From CAWDDG01 sp963801065 (GTDB lineage Bacteria > Actinomycetota > Actinomycetes > Jiangellales > Jiangellaceae), in contig CAWDDG010000003.1 of assembly GCA_963801065.1 (NCBI GenBank), forward strand, positions 372,001-436,000: 64,000 bases of DNA, read 5' to 3'. The notes beneath the pieces were generated by a model. That model was not told the origin of the DNA and did no database searches. It saw only the letters and a list, made by a program, of their open reading frames with translations. Below are positions 53,682 to 61,988 of the stretch, piece by piece (the first letter of the stretch is position 1; every line of letters starts with the position of its first letter). The translations under genes and the position numbers were made by a program.

Positions 53682-54155
53682 GTGCGCAACCCCACGAGCT
53701 TCACGGCGACCGTCACCGCTGACAGCAGAAGGCGCGTTCTCATCCCGCTCCCTTTCGATCCCGACGATGCCTGGGAACGGAAGCGGGAGCACCACGTCAC
53801 CGGCACGGTCGACGGCATGGGTGTGCGGGCGGTCATCGAGCGGATGGACGGCGGCGGCTACGGCATCCTGCTCGGCCCCGCCTGGCGCCGGGACTGCGGC
53901 ATCGCTCCCGGCGACGAGGTGCGCGTGGTGCTTGTTCCGGAAGGACCGCAGCGCTCGGAGTTGGCTCCCGACGTTGCCGCTGCGCTCGATGCCGAGCCGG
54001 AGGCCGGAGCGTTCTTCGACGCGCTCGCCCAGTTCTACCGGAGGGGCTATCTCACCTGGATCGACGCGACCAAACGCCGGCCCGAGACCAGGGTCGCCCG
54101 CATCGCAGAGATGGTCGAACGACTGAAGGCAGGCAAGAAGGAACGTCCGCGATGA
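53682..54155 (+). CDS. DUF1905 / YdeI-type domain protein
   Basis: About 157 residues. The N-terminal half is a small beta-barrel-like DUF1905 domain (FTATVTADSRRRVLIPLPFD and VRAVIERMDGGGYGILLGPA). The C-terminal part has the YdeI/OmpD-associated pattern: FFDALAQFYRRGYLTWIDAT then RVARIAEMVERLKAGKK. The function is unsettled. The frame is open from a TTG at 53646, but the GTG at 53682 fits the family. Confidence 0.8.
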   Translation: MRNPTSFTATVTADSRRRVLIPLPFDPDDAWERKREHHVTGTVDGMGVRAVIERMDGGGYGILLGPAWRRDCGIAPGDEVRVVLVPEGPQRSELAPDVAAALDAEPEAGAFFDALAQFYRRGYLTWIDATKRRPETRVARIAEMVERLKAGKKERPR

Positions 54156-54222
54156 TCCCGCCTGTCGCTCGCACTCGACCACGACGTTGGCGGCGACCGG
54201 CGGCGTGCGCCACGCCGGCGCC

Positions 54223-55194
54223 TCAGGCGAAGGTCAACACGTCGGCAACAGGGCGGCGGGGCGTCGGTGGCGTCGGGCCGGTCGGCACACCTAGACGAAT
54301 CAATGCCTGCGGCCAGAAAGTGCCAGCCGTCGGCGGACGGGCGAGCCATCGCATGCCGGGCAGCTCGAGCGGCTGGGCCAACAGCGACACGGCCACGCCC
54401 GCTGCCGTGGCCTCGAGCCACAGCCTCTCCAGCGCTTGCCCAGCGCGCAGCCAGTCTGCCGGCCCGTCGTGGTCGGTGAGCAGGACCGCGAGGGTCGGAT
54501 GCCTCTCGAACTCGACGCGGTCCCTGTCCTCGACTGGCAGTCCCAGGGCGAAGTCCCGGACCAGGCTGGACGGATCTTTGGCGGCCGGGCCAAGCGACAC
54601 ATTCGGAATCCCGTCGATGGCGCTGGGACCGCGGCCGGTCCACCGGCCGACCTCGGCGCGGAGATCGGCATCCGCACGCTGCACGAGATCCGCTTGATGG
54701 ACCAGCCTGCTGACGTCGACCGCCTCGTAGGCGTTGAGGAACCGCAATGTGGCGCCTTCCTTGGTCGCCGCATCCTCGAGGCGAACCACGGTCTCCACGC
54801 TCAGGGGCTGGTCTACAAACGGGACGCGGCTGCTTCGCCGCTCCGGGATGGCGGCAAGGAGCCTGGACTCCACCGGAGTCGGATCGGGTGCGGCACCGGC
54901 TCGGACGGTCGCGAGGAGGGAATGCGCAGACGGATCGGGGAGCAGTTCGACCTGGGGAGGACCGACGAGGTGAGCGACCGCGAGCCGCAGGTTGAACAAC
55001 GCGGCCCCACACGACACCGTCAGCGCCCGGTTGCCGGGGTCGACGACCGGCAAGACTCGGTTCGGGTCGCGGTGCACCTCGATGACGTCGTCACGGGCGA
55101 CGAAGCGCCACGGCTGGACGTTGAGCACGGACGGGGCAAGCGTCGCGGACCGCACCGCCCTCTCGATGTTGGTATGGGTCAGGGTGGTGAGCAC
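54223..55194 (-). CDS. Acg-like nitroreductase-family protein
   Basis: A 323-residue protein of the Acg/FMN-binding group: two degenerate nitroreductase halves in one chain. APSVLNVQPWRFVARDD near residue 20 is the family hallmark, and the second half contains PGMRWLARPP. In mycobacteria such proteins are DosR-regulated; here a matching box lies 53 bp upstream. GGAAGGAG six bases before GTG 55194 decides that start over GTG 55218. Whether it stores or reduces a flavin substrate is not shown. Confidence 0.85.
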   Translation of the reverse strand: MLTTLTHTNIERAVRSATLAPSVLNVQPWRFVARDDVIEVHRDPNRVLPVVDPGNRALTVSCGAALFNLRLAVAHLVGPPQVELLPDPSAHSLLATVRAGAAPDPTPVESRLLAAIPERRSSRVPFVDQPLSVETVVRLEDAATKEGATLRFLNAYEAVDVSRLVHQADLVQRADADLRAEVGRWTGRGPSAIDGIPNVSLGPAAKDPSSLVRDFALGLPVEDRDRVEFERHPTLAVLLTDHDGPADWLRAGQALERLWLEATAAGVAVSLLAQPLELPGMRWLARPPTAGTFWPQALIRLGVPTGPTPPTPRRPVADVLTFA

Positions 55195-55246
55195 GGCAAC
55201 TCCTTCCAGCCCCTCCACCGTGCCGGGCGGCCCGCCCGAGCGGCGA

Positions 55247-55260
55247 GGGCCGAAGGTCCC
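55247..55260. promoter_or_regulatory. DevR-type box between the Acg-like gene and devR
   Basis: GGGCCGAAGGTCCC: two five-base arms around GAAG, matching the GGGAC-N4-GTCCC plan of DosR/DevR sites and the two boxes at 58463 and 58496. It is 52 bases before the Acg-like GTG and 70 before the devR GTG, so it could serve either or both. Confidence 0.7.
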
Positions 55261-55330
55261 GATGTCGCATACCGCAAGACCCCTCCAGCGCGGTGCCCGG
55301 CGCTCCGGGATCGAGAGGTAGGTTCCTGAT

Positions 55331-55990
55331 GTGACCGAAGGCCAGCTCGAGGATGACCGGTTGCGGGTCTACCTGCTCGACGACCACGAGGTCGTGCGTC
55401 GAGGGCTGCGCAACCTGCTCGAGGACTCCGGTGACATCACGGTTGTCGGCGAATCAGCTTCGGCAGCTGAGGCGACGCGCCGGATCCCGGCGTTGCGCCC
55501 GGACGTGGCCATCCTCGATGCGCGGCTTCCCGATGGCAGCGGCATCGACGTCTGCCGCGAGATCCGCTCGATCGACCCGGGCATCCACGCTCTGATTCTC
55601 ACCTCGTTCGACGACGACGAGGCGCTGTTCGCCGCGATCATGGCCGGCGCTTCCGGATATGTCCTCAAGCAGGTCCGGGGTACGGACCTGGTCGACGCGA
55701 TTCGGCGGGTGGCCGCCGGCCAGTCGTTGTTGGATCCCGCGGTTACGGCACGGGTTCTCGAGCGGGTACGGTTCGGCCCGCCGGAGGACGAGTCGCTCAA
55801 AGGGCTCACCGAGCAGGAGCGCCGGATCCTCGCACACATCGCCGAGGGAAAGACCAACCGACAGATCGGCGAGGAGATGTTCCTCGCCGAGAAGACCGTG
55901 AAGAACTACGTGTCGAGTCTGCTGGCGAAGCTCGGCATGGAACGCAGGACACAGGCGGCCGTGTTCGCCGCGCGGCTCCTAGGGCCTTGA
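55331..55990 (+). CDS. devR: DevR/DosR-like response regulator
   Basis: A NarL/LuxR-type regulator, 219 residues. The receiver has LLDDHEVVRRGLRNLLEDSG with the acidic pair, ILDARLPDGSG with the phospho-Asp near residue 60, and LTSFDDDEALFAAIMAGASGYV. The DNA-binding part GLTEQERRILAHIAEGKTNRQI and the terminal FLAEKTVKNYVSSLLAKLGMERRTQAAVF match mycobacterial DosR almost residue for residue. GTG start. It is convergent with devS (6 bp between stops), which is unusual, as devR and devS are normally in one operon. Confidence 0.92.
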   Translation: MTEGQLEDDRLRVYLLDDHEVVRRGLRNLLEDSGDITVVGESASAAEATRRIPALRPDVAILDARLPDGSGIDVCREIRSIDPGIHALILTSFDDDEALFAAIMAGASGYVLKQVRGTDLVDAIRRVAAGQSLLDPAVTARVLERVRFGPPEDESLKGLTEQERRILAHIAEGKTNRQIGEEMFLAEKTVKNYVSSLLAKLGMERRTQAAVFAARLLGP

Positions 55991-55996
55991 GTCCGC

Positions 55997-57727
55997 TCAG
56001 GCAGGAACCGTCCAGACGAGCCTGGTGCCGCCGGAATCGACGTCCTCGACGATCATGTGGCCACCGAGCCGCTCGGCCCGCTCCTGCAGGTTGAGCAGCC
56101 CGCTCCGCCGGGTTGCCCTGTTCATACCCGCGCCGTCGTCCTGGACGGTCAGAGTGACATCTGGGCCGACGTCGAGCACGACCGCCACGGCCGACGCGGA
56201 CGCGTGCCGGGCCGCGTTGGAGAGAGCCTCGCGCAGGACGGCCAGGACGTGCGGACGGACGGAGTCTGGAACCCCGGTTCCGACCGGACCGGACAGGACA
56301 AACCTGGGTGCGAAGCCCAGGACGGGCTTCATCTCGGCGAGCACCCCATGCACGTCCGAGCGGAAGTCGTCCCCCTCCTGGCGGTCCTGCAGGCCGAAAA
56401 TGGTGGTCCGGATCTCGCGGATCGTCTGGTCGAGGTCCTCGACCGCCGCATTCAGCCGCTCGGCCGCGGTCGGGTCGACCACCCGGCTGAGACTCTGCAG
56501 GCCCAGGCCGGTTGCGAACAGGCGCTGGATCACCAGGTCATGAAGGTCCCGGGCGATCCGGTCCCTGTCCTCGAAGATCGCCAACCGGCTGCGGTCGGCC
56601 TGCGCCTGGGCCCGCTGCAGCGCCAGACCGGCCTGGTCGGCGAAGGTCTGCAGCAACGTGATCGCGTCGTCATGGATCGGCGGGCCGACGCCCGGTGCCC
56701 AGGCGACGACGAGGACACCGGTGGCGGACTCACCGGTCAGGGGTGTCAGCAGGGCGGCGCCCAGCTCGGGCCAGCCCTCGCTTGCCTGCAGCGCCGGGTC
56801 GCCCGTGGTTGCGTCGACCATCTCGGGCTCGCCCGTCCGCAGCACCTTCGCGGCGAGCTCACGGTCGAATGGAAGGGTCAGCTCCGCGCCGGAGCCCGGG
56901 TCGATACCGGCGACCGCTTCGACCGTGAAGCCGTCGGGTGACGCGTCCGGCAGCACGAGAGCCGCAACCTCGGCATTCGTCAGCTCCCGCGCCCGGGTGA
57001 CGACGAGCCGCAGCGCCTGGTTGCGGTCGACGGCACCCAGGAGCATCTCCCTGATCTCACCGGCGGCCTCCAGCCACCGTTGGCGTTGCTCGACCTGCTC
57101 GTACAGCCGCGCATTCTCCACCGCGACGCCGGCGGCCGCGGCGAGGGCGACGACCACGTCCTCGTCGGCCTGGGTGAACCCCGCGCCGCCCTGCTTCTCG
57201 GTCAGGTAGAGGTTGCCGAAGACACGGTCACGGATGCGCACCGGGACGCCGAGGAAGGTATCCATCGGCGGATGGTGGGCAGGGAAGCCGTACGACTGTG
57301 GATGGTCGGCGATCCGCTCCAGACGAATGGGCCGCGCATCCTCGATGAGCAGGCCGAGGATGCCGCGGCCGTGGGGCAGATCTCCGATCGCGGCGCGTTG
57401 CTCCGCCGTCACGCCGTGCGTGAGGAACTCTGCGAGTTGCGTACCCGACGCGTCGAGTACGCCGAGCGCCCCGTATCGGGCACCCGCCAGTTGGCACGCT
57501 GCACGCACGATCCGGTCGAGGACCGCGGACAGGCTCAGCTCGGACGCGACCGAGACGACGGCATCAAGCAGACCACGGAGCCGATCCTGGGTGGCGACGA
57601 CCTCGCCGATGCGGTCCAACAGCTCCTCGAGCAACTCGTCCAACCCGGCGTGGTCCATCGCGCCCAGCGCGACGACCGGCGGTCGGCCCGGTGGAACGTG
57701 GTCGGATTCATCGGGCGGCATCGGCAT
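55997..57727 (-). CDS. devS: DevS/DosS-like GAF histidine kinase
   Basis: About 576 residues: two GAF domains (about 65-210 and 225-375) followed by a HisKA_3 kinase. The first GAF domain contains HHPPMDTFLGVPVRIRD near residue 151, where mycobacterial DosS has its heme-ligand His in the same HPPM context, so gas or redox sensing through heme is likely. The phosphoacceptor is His396 in ARDLHDLVIQRLFATGL. The ATPase ends in GLLNLQERAERLGG. Two nearby ATGs (57727, 57721) are possible starts behind GGGAG. Confidence 0.9.
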   Translation of the reverse strand: MPMPPDESDHVPPGRPPVVALGAMDHAGLDELLEELLDRIGEVVATQDRLRGLLDAVVSVASELSLSAVLDRIVRAACQLAGARYGALGVLDASGTQLAEFLTHGVTAEQRAAIGDLPHGRGILGLLIEDARPIRLERIADHPQSYGFPAHHPPMDTFLGVPVRIRDRVFGNLYLTEKQGGAGFTQADEDVVVALAAAAGVAVENARLYEQVEQRQRWLEAAGEIREMLLGAVDRNQALRLVVTRARELTNAEVAALVLPDASPDGFTVEAVAGIDPGSGAELTLPFDRELAAKVLRTGEPEMVDATTGDPALQASEGWPELGAALLTPLTGESATGVLVVAWAPGVGPPIHDDAITLLQTFADQAGLALQRAQAQADRSRLAIFEDRDRIARDLHDLVIQRLFATGLGLQSLSRVVDPTAAERLNAAVEDLDQTIREIRTTIFGLQDRQEGDDFRSDVHGVLAEMKPVLGFAPRFVLSGPVGTGVPDSVRPHVLAVLREALSNAARHASASAVAVVLDVGPDVTLTVQDDGAGMNRATRRSGLLNLQERAERLGGHMIVEDVDSGGTRLVWTVPA

Positions 57728-57780
57728 CGGCTCCCGGTCGGACAGCACGTCCAGGGTCCCCGGCCGAGCGTACGACGACT

Positions 57781-57815
57781 TGGCCGGGTCTTGCAGAAGC
57801 TGCAAGACCCGGCCA
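57781..57815. terminator. Perfect 16-bp hairpin between doxX-like gene and devS
   Basis: TGGCCGGGTCTTGCAG (57781-57796) and CTGCAAGACCCGGCCA (57800-57815) are exact inverse copies around AAG. Both neighbouring genes are on the minus strand. It lies 14 bases after the DoxX-like stop, so it most likely ends that transcript and isolates devS. Confidence 0.75.
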
Positions 57816-57829
57816 TGTCGGGTCGTCGC

Positions 57830-58375
57830 CTACCGGAGGACGGGGTAGCGGTTCACGATCTGCGAGCGTGCCCACGCCTTGCCGAAGCCCCAGGTGTCGC
57901 CAGCGTTGACGGCGGCGAGGCCGACAGCCACGATCGCGTACACCAGGTGGTCGTCCATGAACGGGTTGTTCACGATCGGCAGCACCGCCATCCACATCAG
58001 CACCAGCAACACAACGGCCGAGGCTGCGGCGATCCGCATGCCGATGCCGAGGATGAACGCGACACCGAGGCCTAGCAGGGCGAGCATGAACAGCCAGTCG
58101 ATGAACGCGTTGCCGGCGAGGCCCTGGAAGAAGTCGCCGAACGGCCCCTCGACTCCGCCAAGGAAGCCGCTCGTCGGGGATCCGCCGTCGATCCAGGCCC
58201 GCTCGGCCGGCGTTGCGTAGCCGAGGCCGAAGGTCTTGTCCAGGAATGCCCACAGGAAGATCCAGCCCAAGCTGATGCGGGCGACCGCCCAGACGTACGG
58301 AGCGATGCGGGCCGGCTTCCGCTCTACGGCGGATGCCTGTCGGTCAAGGTGACCCGAGTCTCTGGTGGTGGTCAT
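57830..58375 (-). CDS. DoxX-like membrane protein
   Basis: A 181-residue protein with four helices (about 28-50, 85-105, 112-132, 142-160) and a DoxX-like layout: ISLGWIFLWAFLDKTFGLGY near residue 32, the GGSPTSGFL loop, and MAVLPIVNNPFMDDHLVYAIV. DoxX proteins act in redox membrane complexes, some with thiosulfate:quinone oxidoreductase. The role here is not known. The ATG has GAGGAGG upstream. Two DevR-type boxes lie before it. Confidence 0.8.
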   Translation of the reverse strand: MTTTRDSGHLDRQASAVERKPARIAPYVWAVARISLGWIFLWAFLDKTFGLGYATPAERAWIDGGSPTSGFLGGVEGPFGDFFQGLAGNAFIDWLFMLALLGLGVAFILGIGMRIAAASAVVLLVLMWMAVLPIVNNPFMDDHLVYAIVAVGLAAVNAGDTWGFGKAWARSQIVNRYPVLR

Positions 58376-58462
58376 GACTGCCTCCTCGTGCGGATCTTCG
58401 TGACGTCTCCAGCGTGGTCCGTCTGAGCTCGCCCGGGCAGCGTCATGGGTCCCGATGTGCGG

Positions 58463-58476
58463 GGGACGAACGTCCC
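58463..58476. promoter_or_regulatory. DevR-type box 1 in the DoxX/flavodoxin divergent region
   Basis: GGGACGAACGTCCC is a match to GGGAC-N4-GTCCC with both arms complete. It is separated by 87 bases from the DoxX-like ATG. Confidence 0.75.
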
Positions 58477-58495
58477 GGATAGTGGCCGTCTCCTC

Positions 58496-58509
58496 GGGCC
58501 GAACGTCCC
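58496..58509. promoter_or_regulatory. DevR-type box 2 in the DoxX/flavodoxin divergent region
   Basis: GGGCCGAACGTCCC, one arm base different from box 1. It is separated by 87 bases from the flavodoxin ATG, the mirror image of box 1. A third, weaker GGGACATCGGACC stands at 58518-58530. Confidence 0.7.
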
Positions 58510-58596
58510 GTCCGGTCGGGACATCGGACCGTGCCGCCGCGGTGCGCGCCGGCGATGGCATGGCAAATAACAGGTCCGCTACCAGGAGGTCGGCCC

Positions 58597-59166
58597 ATGA
58601 ACGTCCACACGGGTGACACCGGGATCAGGGTCCTCGTCGCCGCCGCCAGCAGGCACGGGGCCACCCTCGAGATCGCTGAGGAGATCGGCCGTGTCATCGG
58701 CGACGCCCTGGCCCCCGGTGCCAACGTCGACGTCCGCCGGGCAGAGGACGTCTCGCTTGACGACGCGTACGACGCCGCGATCGTCGGCAGCGCCGTCTAC
58801 ATCGGCCAGTGGCTCCCTCCCGCGCGCCGACTCGCCGAGGCAGTCGCGGCGATGTGCCCGAGCGCGCCACTGTGGTTGTTCTCCAGCGGACCGATCGGCG
58901 ACCCTCCACGTCCACAGGAAGCTCCCGCGGAAGCGGCCGGTCTGGTCAGCCGCACCGGTGCGCGTGAGCACGTCGTGTTCGCCGGCCGGCTCGACAGGCG
59001 CGACCTGCGGTTCAAGGAGCGCGCCGTCGTGGCCGCGGTACGGGCACCGGCGGGAGACTTCCGCGACTGGGCGGCCATCGGTCGGTGGGCGCAGCACGTG
59101 GCCAGCGGGCTGGGGGCGATGCAAGCCATGGCGAGCCACCCGTCGACTACACGGGAAGCAGAGTAG
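58597..59166 (+). CDS. Flavodoxin-domain protein
   Basis: A 189-residue protein with a flavodoxin fold: RVLVAAASRHGATLEIAEEIG near residue 9 is the FMN phosphate loop. SAVYIGQWLPPARRL near 65 and LFSSGPIGDPPRPQ near 100 follow. It resembles the flavodoxin domain of menaquinone-dependent protoporphyrinogen oxidase (HemG) more than electron-transfer flavodoxins. The ATG follows AGGAGGT. With the box upstream it is a probable DevR target. Confidence 0.8.
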   Translation: MNVHTGDTGIRVLVAAASRHGATLEIAEEIGRVIGDALAPGANVDVRRAEDVSLDDAYDAAIVGSAVYIGQWLPPARRLAEAVAAMCPSAPLWLFSSGPIGDPPRPQEAPAEAAGLVSRTGAREHVVFAGRLDRRDLRFKERAVVAAVRAPAGDFRDWAAIGRWAQHVASGLGAMQAMASHPSTTREAE

Positions 59167-59178
59167 AAGGCTCTTGTC

Positions 59179-59622
59179 ATGATCGAGGGCATGGACAGCC
59201 ATCAGGAATCCGGCATGACCGTGCTCGGCGAGGACGAGTGCTGGCGACTGCTGGCCGGCGCGGAGGTCGGCCGGCTGGCCGCGGCGGTCCGCGACACTCC
59301 GGAGATCTTCCCGGTCAACTTCGTCATCGACAACAGAACTGTGCTGTTCCGGACGGCTGAAGGCACGAAGCTCGCCACCGTCGCCGTATCCAAGCGGGTC
59401 GCGTTCGAGATCGACGGCTTCGACGCGGCGACGGGCGAGGCCTGGAGCGTTGTCGTCCACGGTACGGCCACGACGCTGGAGCGCCTCAACGACGTCTACG
59501 CTGCCCAGGACCTGCCGCTGTTCCCGTGGCACGCGACGCCGAAGCCGATCTTCGTTCGGATCACGCCCACCAGGGTCACCGGACGTCGCTTCACCGCCGT
59601 ACGAGGGCCTCGCGAGGACTGA
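59179..59622 (+). CDS. Pyridoxamine 5'-phosphate oxidase family protein
   Basis: A 147-residue split-barrel flavoprotein-like domain. ECWRLLAGAEVGRLAAAV opens the fold, then FPVNFVIDNRTVLFRTAEG and a final RITPTRVTGRRF. Relatives are found among DosR-controlled genes. Whether it binds FMN, F420 or heme is not clear from sequence. It begins 12 bp after the flavodoxin gene and shares its probable promoter. Confidence 0.85.
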   Translation: MIEGMDSHQESGMTVLGEDECWRLLAGAEVGRLAAAVRDTPEIFPVNFVIDNRTVLFRTAEGTKLATVAVSKRVAFEIDGFDAATGEAWSVVVHGTATTLERLNDVYAAQDLPLFPWHATPKPIFVRITPTRVTGRRFTAVRGPRED

Positions 59623-59647
59623 GTGAGCCGCCTCGCTCGTGACCGGC

Positions 59648-60466
59648 TCAGCGGGCGGCGGGCGGAGATGCGGCGTGGTCGGGCACGTAGGTGAACTGCT
59701 CCCGGGGTGGCCTGTTGTACGTAACGGCCTTCGGCCGCCTCGGCAACTCGAGTGGCGGCCGCTGCACCTCTTCGTAGTCAACCGTCGACAACAGGTGAGC
59801 GATCATGTTGATCCGGGCCCGCCGCTTGTCCTCGCTCTCGACGACGTACCATGGCGCCTCCGCGATGTCCGTGTGCACGAACATCTCGTCCTTCGCACGC
59901 GAGAACTCCTCCCACTTCGAGATTGACTCGAGGTCCATCGGCGAGAGCTTCCAGCGCCGCATCGGGTCCTCGAGCCGGGCCTGGAAACGCCGCTCCTGCT
60001 CCGCGTCACTGACGCTGAACCAGTACTTGCGCAAAAGGATCCCGTCCTCGACGAGCATGCGCTCGAAGATCGGGCACTGGTGGAGGAAACGCCGGTACTC
60101 GGCGTCGGTGCAGAATCCCATCACTCGCTCGACCCCTGCGCGGTTGTACCAGCTCCGGTCGAAGAGCACGATCTGCCCAGCCGCCGGCAGGTGCTGCACG
60201 TATCGCTGGAAATACCACTGCTCGCGCTCGCGCTCGGTGGGTGCCGGCAGTGCCACGATTCGCGCGATCCGCGGGTTGAGGTACTCGGTGACCCGCTTGA
60301 TCGTGCTGCCCTTACCCGCCGCGTCCCGCCCCTCGAAGACGACGACGAGGCGGGCGTTCCTAACGCGCACCCACTCCTGCAGCGTCACCAACCGCTCCTG
60401 GAGCCGGAACAGTTCCTTCTCGTATCGCTTCCGCGGCATCCGCTCGCCAGAACTCTGCTTCGCCAC
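59648..60466 (-). CDS. ppk2: Polyphosphate kinase 2
   Basis: PPK2 transfers phosphate between polyphosphate and nucleotides, 272 residues. The Walker A motif is FEGRDAAGKGSTIKR (about residue 44), and the Walker B/lid region is LFDRSWYNRAGVERVMGF, then PIFERMLVEDGILLRKYWFSV. The C-terminus ends in a Pro-rich tail. It resembles PPK2 class I. GTG 60466 is used here, as it lies close to the family start; ATG 60439 is an alternative. Confidence 0.93.
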   Translation of the reverse strand: MAKQSSGERMPRKRYEKELFRLQERLVTLQEWVRVRNARLVVVFEGRDAAGKGSTIKRVTEYLNPRIARIVALPAPTEREREQWYFQRYVQHLPAAGQIVLFDRSWYNRAGVERVMGFCTDAEYRRFLHQCPIFERMLVEDGILLRKYWFSVSDAEQERRFQARLEDPMRRWKLSPMDLESISKWEEFSRAKDEMFVHTDIAEAPWYVVESEDKRRARINMIAHLLSTVDYEEVQRPPLELPRRPKAVTYNRPPREQFTYVPDHAASPPAAR

Positions 60467-60614
60467 GCCGTCCAGGGTACGGGGAACCGGGCTCCGTGCG
60501 GCTCGACGCCGGCCGGTGGTCCCGACCGGGCAGGGACGATTGGCACTAACCGGGACTTCTTGTGGCCGCGATCGTGGATGCTGGCAGACGTGGACGGCAG
60601 CGGAGGAGTTCGCG
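60467..60614. promoter_or_regulatory. Divergent promoter region between ppk2 and the CBS gene
   Basis: 148 bp holding both promoters. Two GGGAC pentamers lie here (at about 60534 and 60554), but neither has a good partner arm, so DevR control is only a possibility. GGAGGAG at 60602-60608 is the ribosome site of the CBS gene. Confidence 0.4.
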
Positions 60615-61223
60615 ATGTTGGCGCGTGAAGTGATGACAAGCCCTGTGGTCACGGTGAGCCCGGACGCGACGATCAAGGATGCGATGCGCCTGTTGAACCG
60701 TCACGACATCACCTCGCTGCCCGTCGTCGACGACGAGGGGCGGTTGGTCGGCCTGGTCAGCGAAGCCGATCTGCTTCGAGGGGAGATCCTCGAAGATCCA
60801 CGGGCGCACGCCCGGCCGTTCGCAGAGCGGCCGGAGCCTCCCGCGGCCACCGTGGCCGACGTGATGACAAGGCATGTGGTCACCGCGCACGAGGGTGGAG
60901 ATGCGTCTGACATCGCGCGACTCATGCTTGACACGGGCGTCAAGAGCATCCCCGTTGTCCATGGTCAGCACGTGATCGGCATCGTCAGCCGCAGAGATCT
61001 CATCCGCGTGCTGGCGGCGACGGATGAGCAGATTCGCGACGAGATCCGATCACTGCTCGCGGAGGCAGGTCTGGGCGCCTGGACCGCATCGGTCTCGGAT
61101 GGAGATGTAGAACTGGTCGGCCACGGCTCGCCGCGAGAGATCCGCATCGCCGAGATCCTCGCCCGCACGGTCGCAGGAGTGCGCGGCGTTCACCTGCCCG
61201 CCGATCCTCCGCGACACGATTGA
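60615..61223 (+). CDS. Double CBS-domain protein (Hrp1-like) with BON-like tail
   Basis: A 202-residue protein with two CBS domains (about 8-60 and 80-135): VMTSPVVTVSPDATIKDAMRLL, SLPVVDDEGRLVGLVSEADLL and VMTRHVVTAHEGGDASDIARL, KSIPVVHGQHVIGIVSRRDLI. The last 60 residues, with VSDGDVELVGHGSPREIRIAE, look like a BON domain. Mycobacterial Hrp1 is a DosR-controlled two-CBS protein. This one probably binds adenosine nucleotides. The start is supported by GGAGGAG. Confidence 0.88.
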   Translation: MLAREVMTSPVVTVSPDATIKDAMRLLNRHDITSLPVVDDEGRLVGLVSEADLLRGEILEDPRAHARPFAERPEPPAATVADVMTRHVVTAHEGGDASDIARLMLDTGVKSIPVVHGQHVIGIVSRRDLIRVLAATDEQIRDEIRSLLAEAGLGAWTASVSDGDVELVGHGSPREIRIAEILARTVAGVRGVHLPADPPRHD

Positions 61224-61309
61224 GTTGTCGCCGCGGTCAGGCGTGGAGACGTACGTGTGAGGCTCGCGTCGGAGACCCCCACCGAAGCAATGATGTGCCT
61301 GAGGAGCGC

Positions 61310-61375
61310 CCAGTCCGTCGCCGGACTGGATGATCCTCTTGATCCTCGCCGGTACCGGGTCGTGCACCGGCGAGG
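61310..61375 (+). terminator. Two hairpins after the CBS gene
   Basis: CCAGTCCG (61310-61317) pairs with CGGACTGG (61322-61329), and CCTCGCCGGT (61344-61353) with ACCGGCGAGG (61366-61375), both perfect. They fill most of the 210-bp space before the GNAT gene and probably separate two transcripts. Confidence 0.55.
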
Positions 61376-61433
61376 CTTGTTGGAATGCTGTCGTTGACCG
61401 CGTCAGGACGGCAGCCGAGAAAGCGGTGAACGC

Positions 61434-61985
61434 ATGGCCGAACGACTGGACACCGAACGCCTGCTTCTTCGACCCTGGGACCCGGACGACGCTGAGGCGG
61501 CGCTGGGCGTATACGGCGTGTCGGAGGTCGCCCGTTGGCTGAGCCCGGTGATGGATCGTGCCCCTGACAAGCCGGCGATGCGCCTGGTCCTGCAGCAGTG
61601 GGCTGCCGAGGACGAGCGGATGCTCCCGCCGGCCGGTCGCTGGGCGATCGAGCTGAAGGAGGAAAACCGCCTGGTCGGTGGGGCGATCCTCCTTCCCCTG
61701 CCACCAGACAACGTGGACCTGGAGATGGGCTGGCAGCTGCACCCGGCCGTCTGGGGCCGGGGCTACGCGACCGAGGCGGGGCGAGCGCTCGCAAGTTGGG
61801 CCTTCAGCCAGGGGATCGACGAGGTCCTCGCGGTCGTGCGCCCGGCCAACAGGCGGGCCGAAGCCACCGCACGCAGGATCGGCATGGAGTGGGTCGGGGA
61901 GACCGAGAAGTACTACGACCTGCGGCTCCAGGTCTTCCGGTTGCGACCACCAGACCTCGAATCGACGTACCCGCGCGTGGACTGA
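61434..61985 (+). CDS. GNAT family N-acetyltransferase
   Basis: A 183-residue acetyltransferase of the RimJ/RimL type. It starts MAERLDTERLLLRPW. The acetyl-CoA loop is in HPAVWGRGYATEAGRALASWA (residues about 103-123), and VRPANRRAEATARRIGMEWVG follows. The substrate is unknown. It ends 3 bp before the next gene. Confidence 0.9.
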   Translation: MAERLDTERLLLRPWDPDDAEAALGVYGVSEVARWLSPVMDRAPDKPAMRLVLQQWAAEDERMLPPAGRWAIELKEENRLVGGAILLPLPPDNVDLEMGWQLHPAVWGRGYATEAGRALASWAFSQGIDEVLAVVRPANRRAEATARRIGMEWVGETEKYYDLRLQVFRLRPPDLESTYPRVD

Positions 61986-61988
61986 GCC

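Noticed and set aside
60480..60600. GGGAC pentamers between ppk2 and the CBS gene as a full DevR box
   Set aside because: Neither pentamer has a GTCCC partner at the four-base spacing of the three good boxes.
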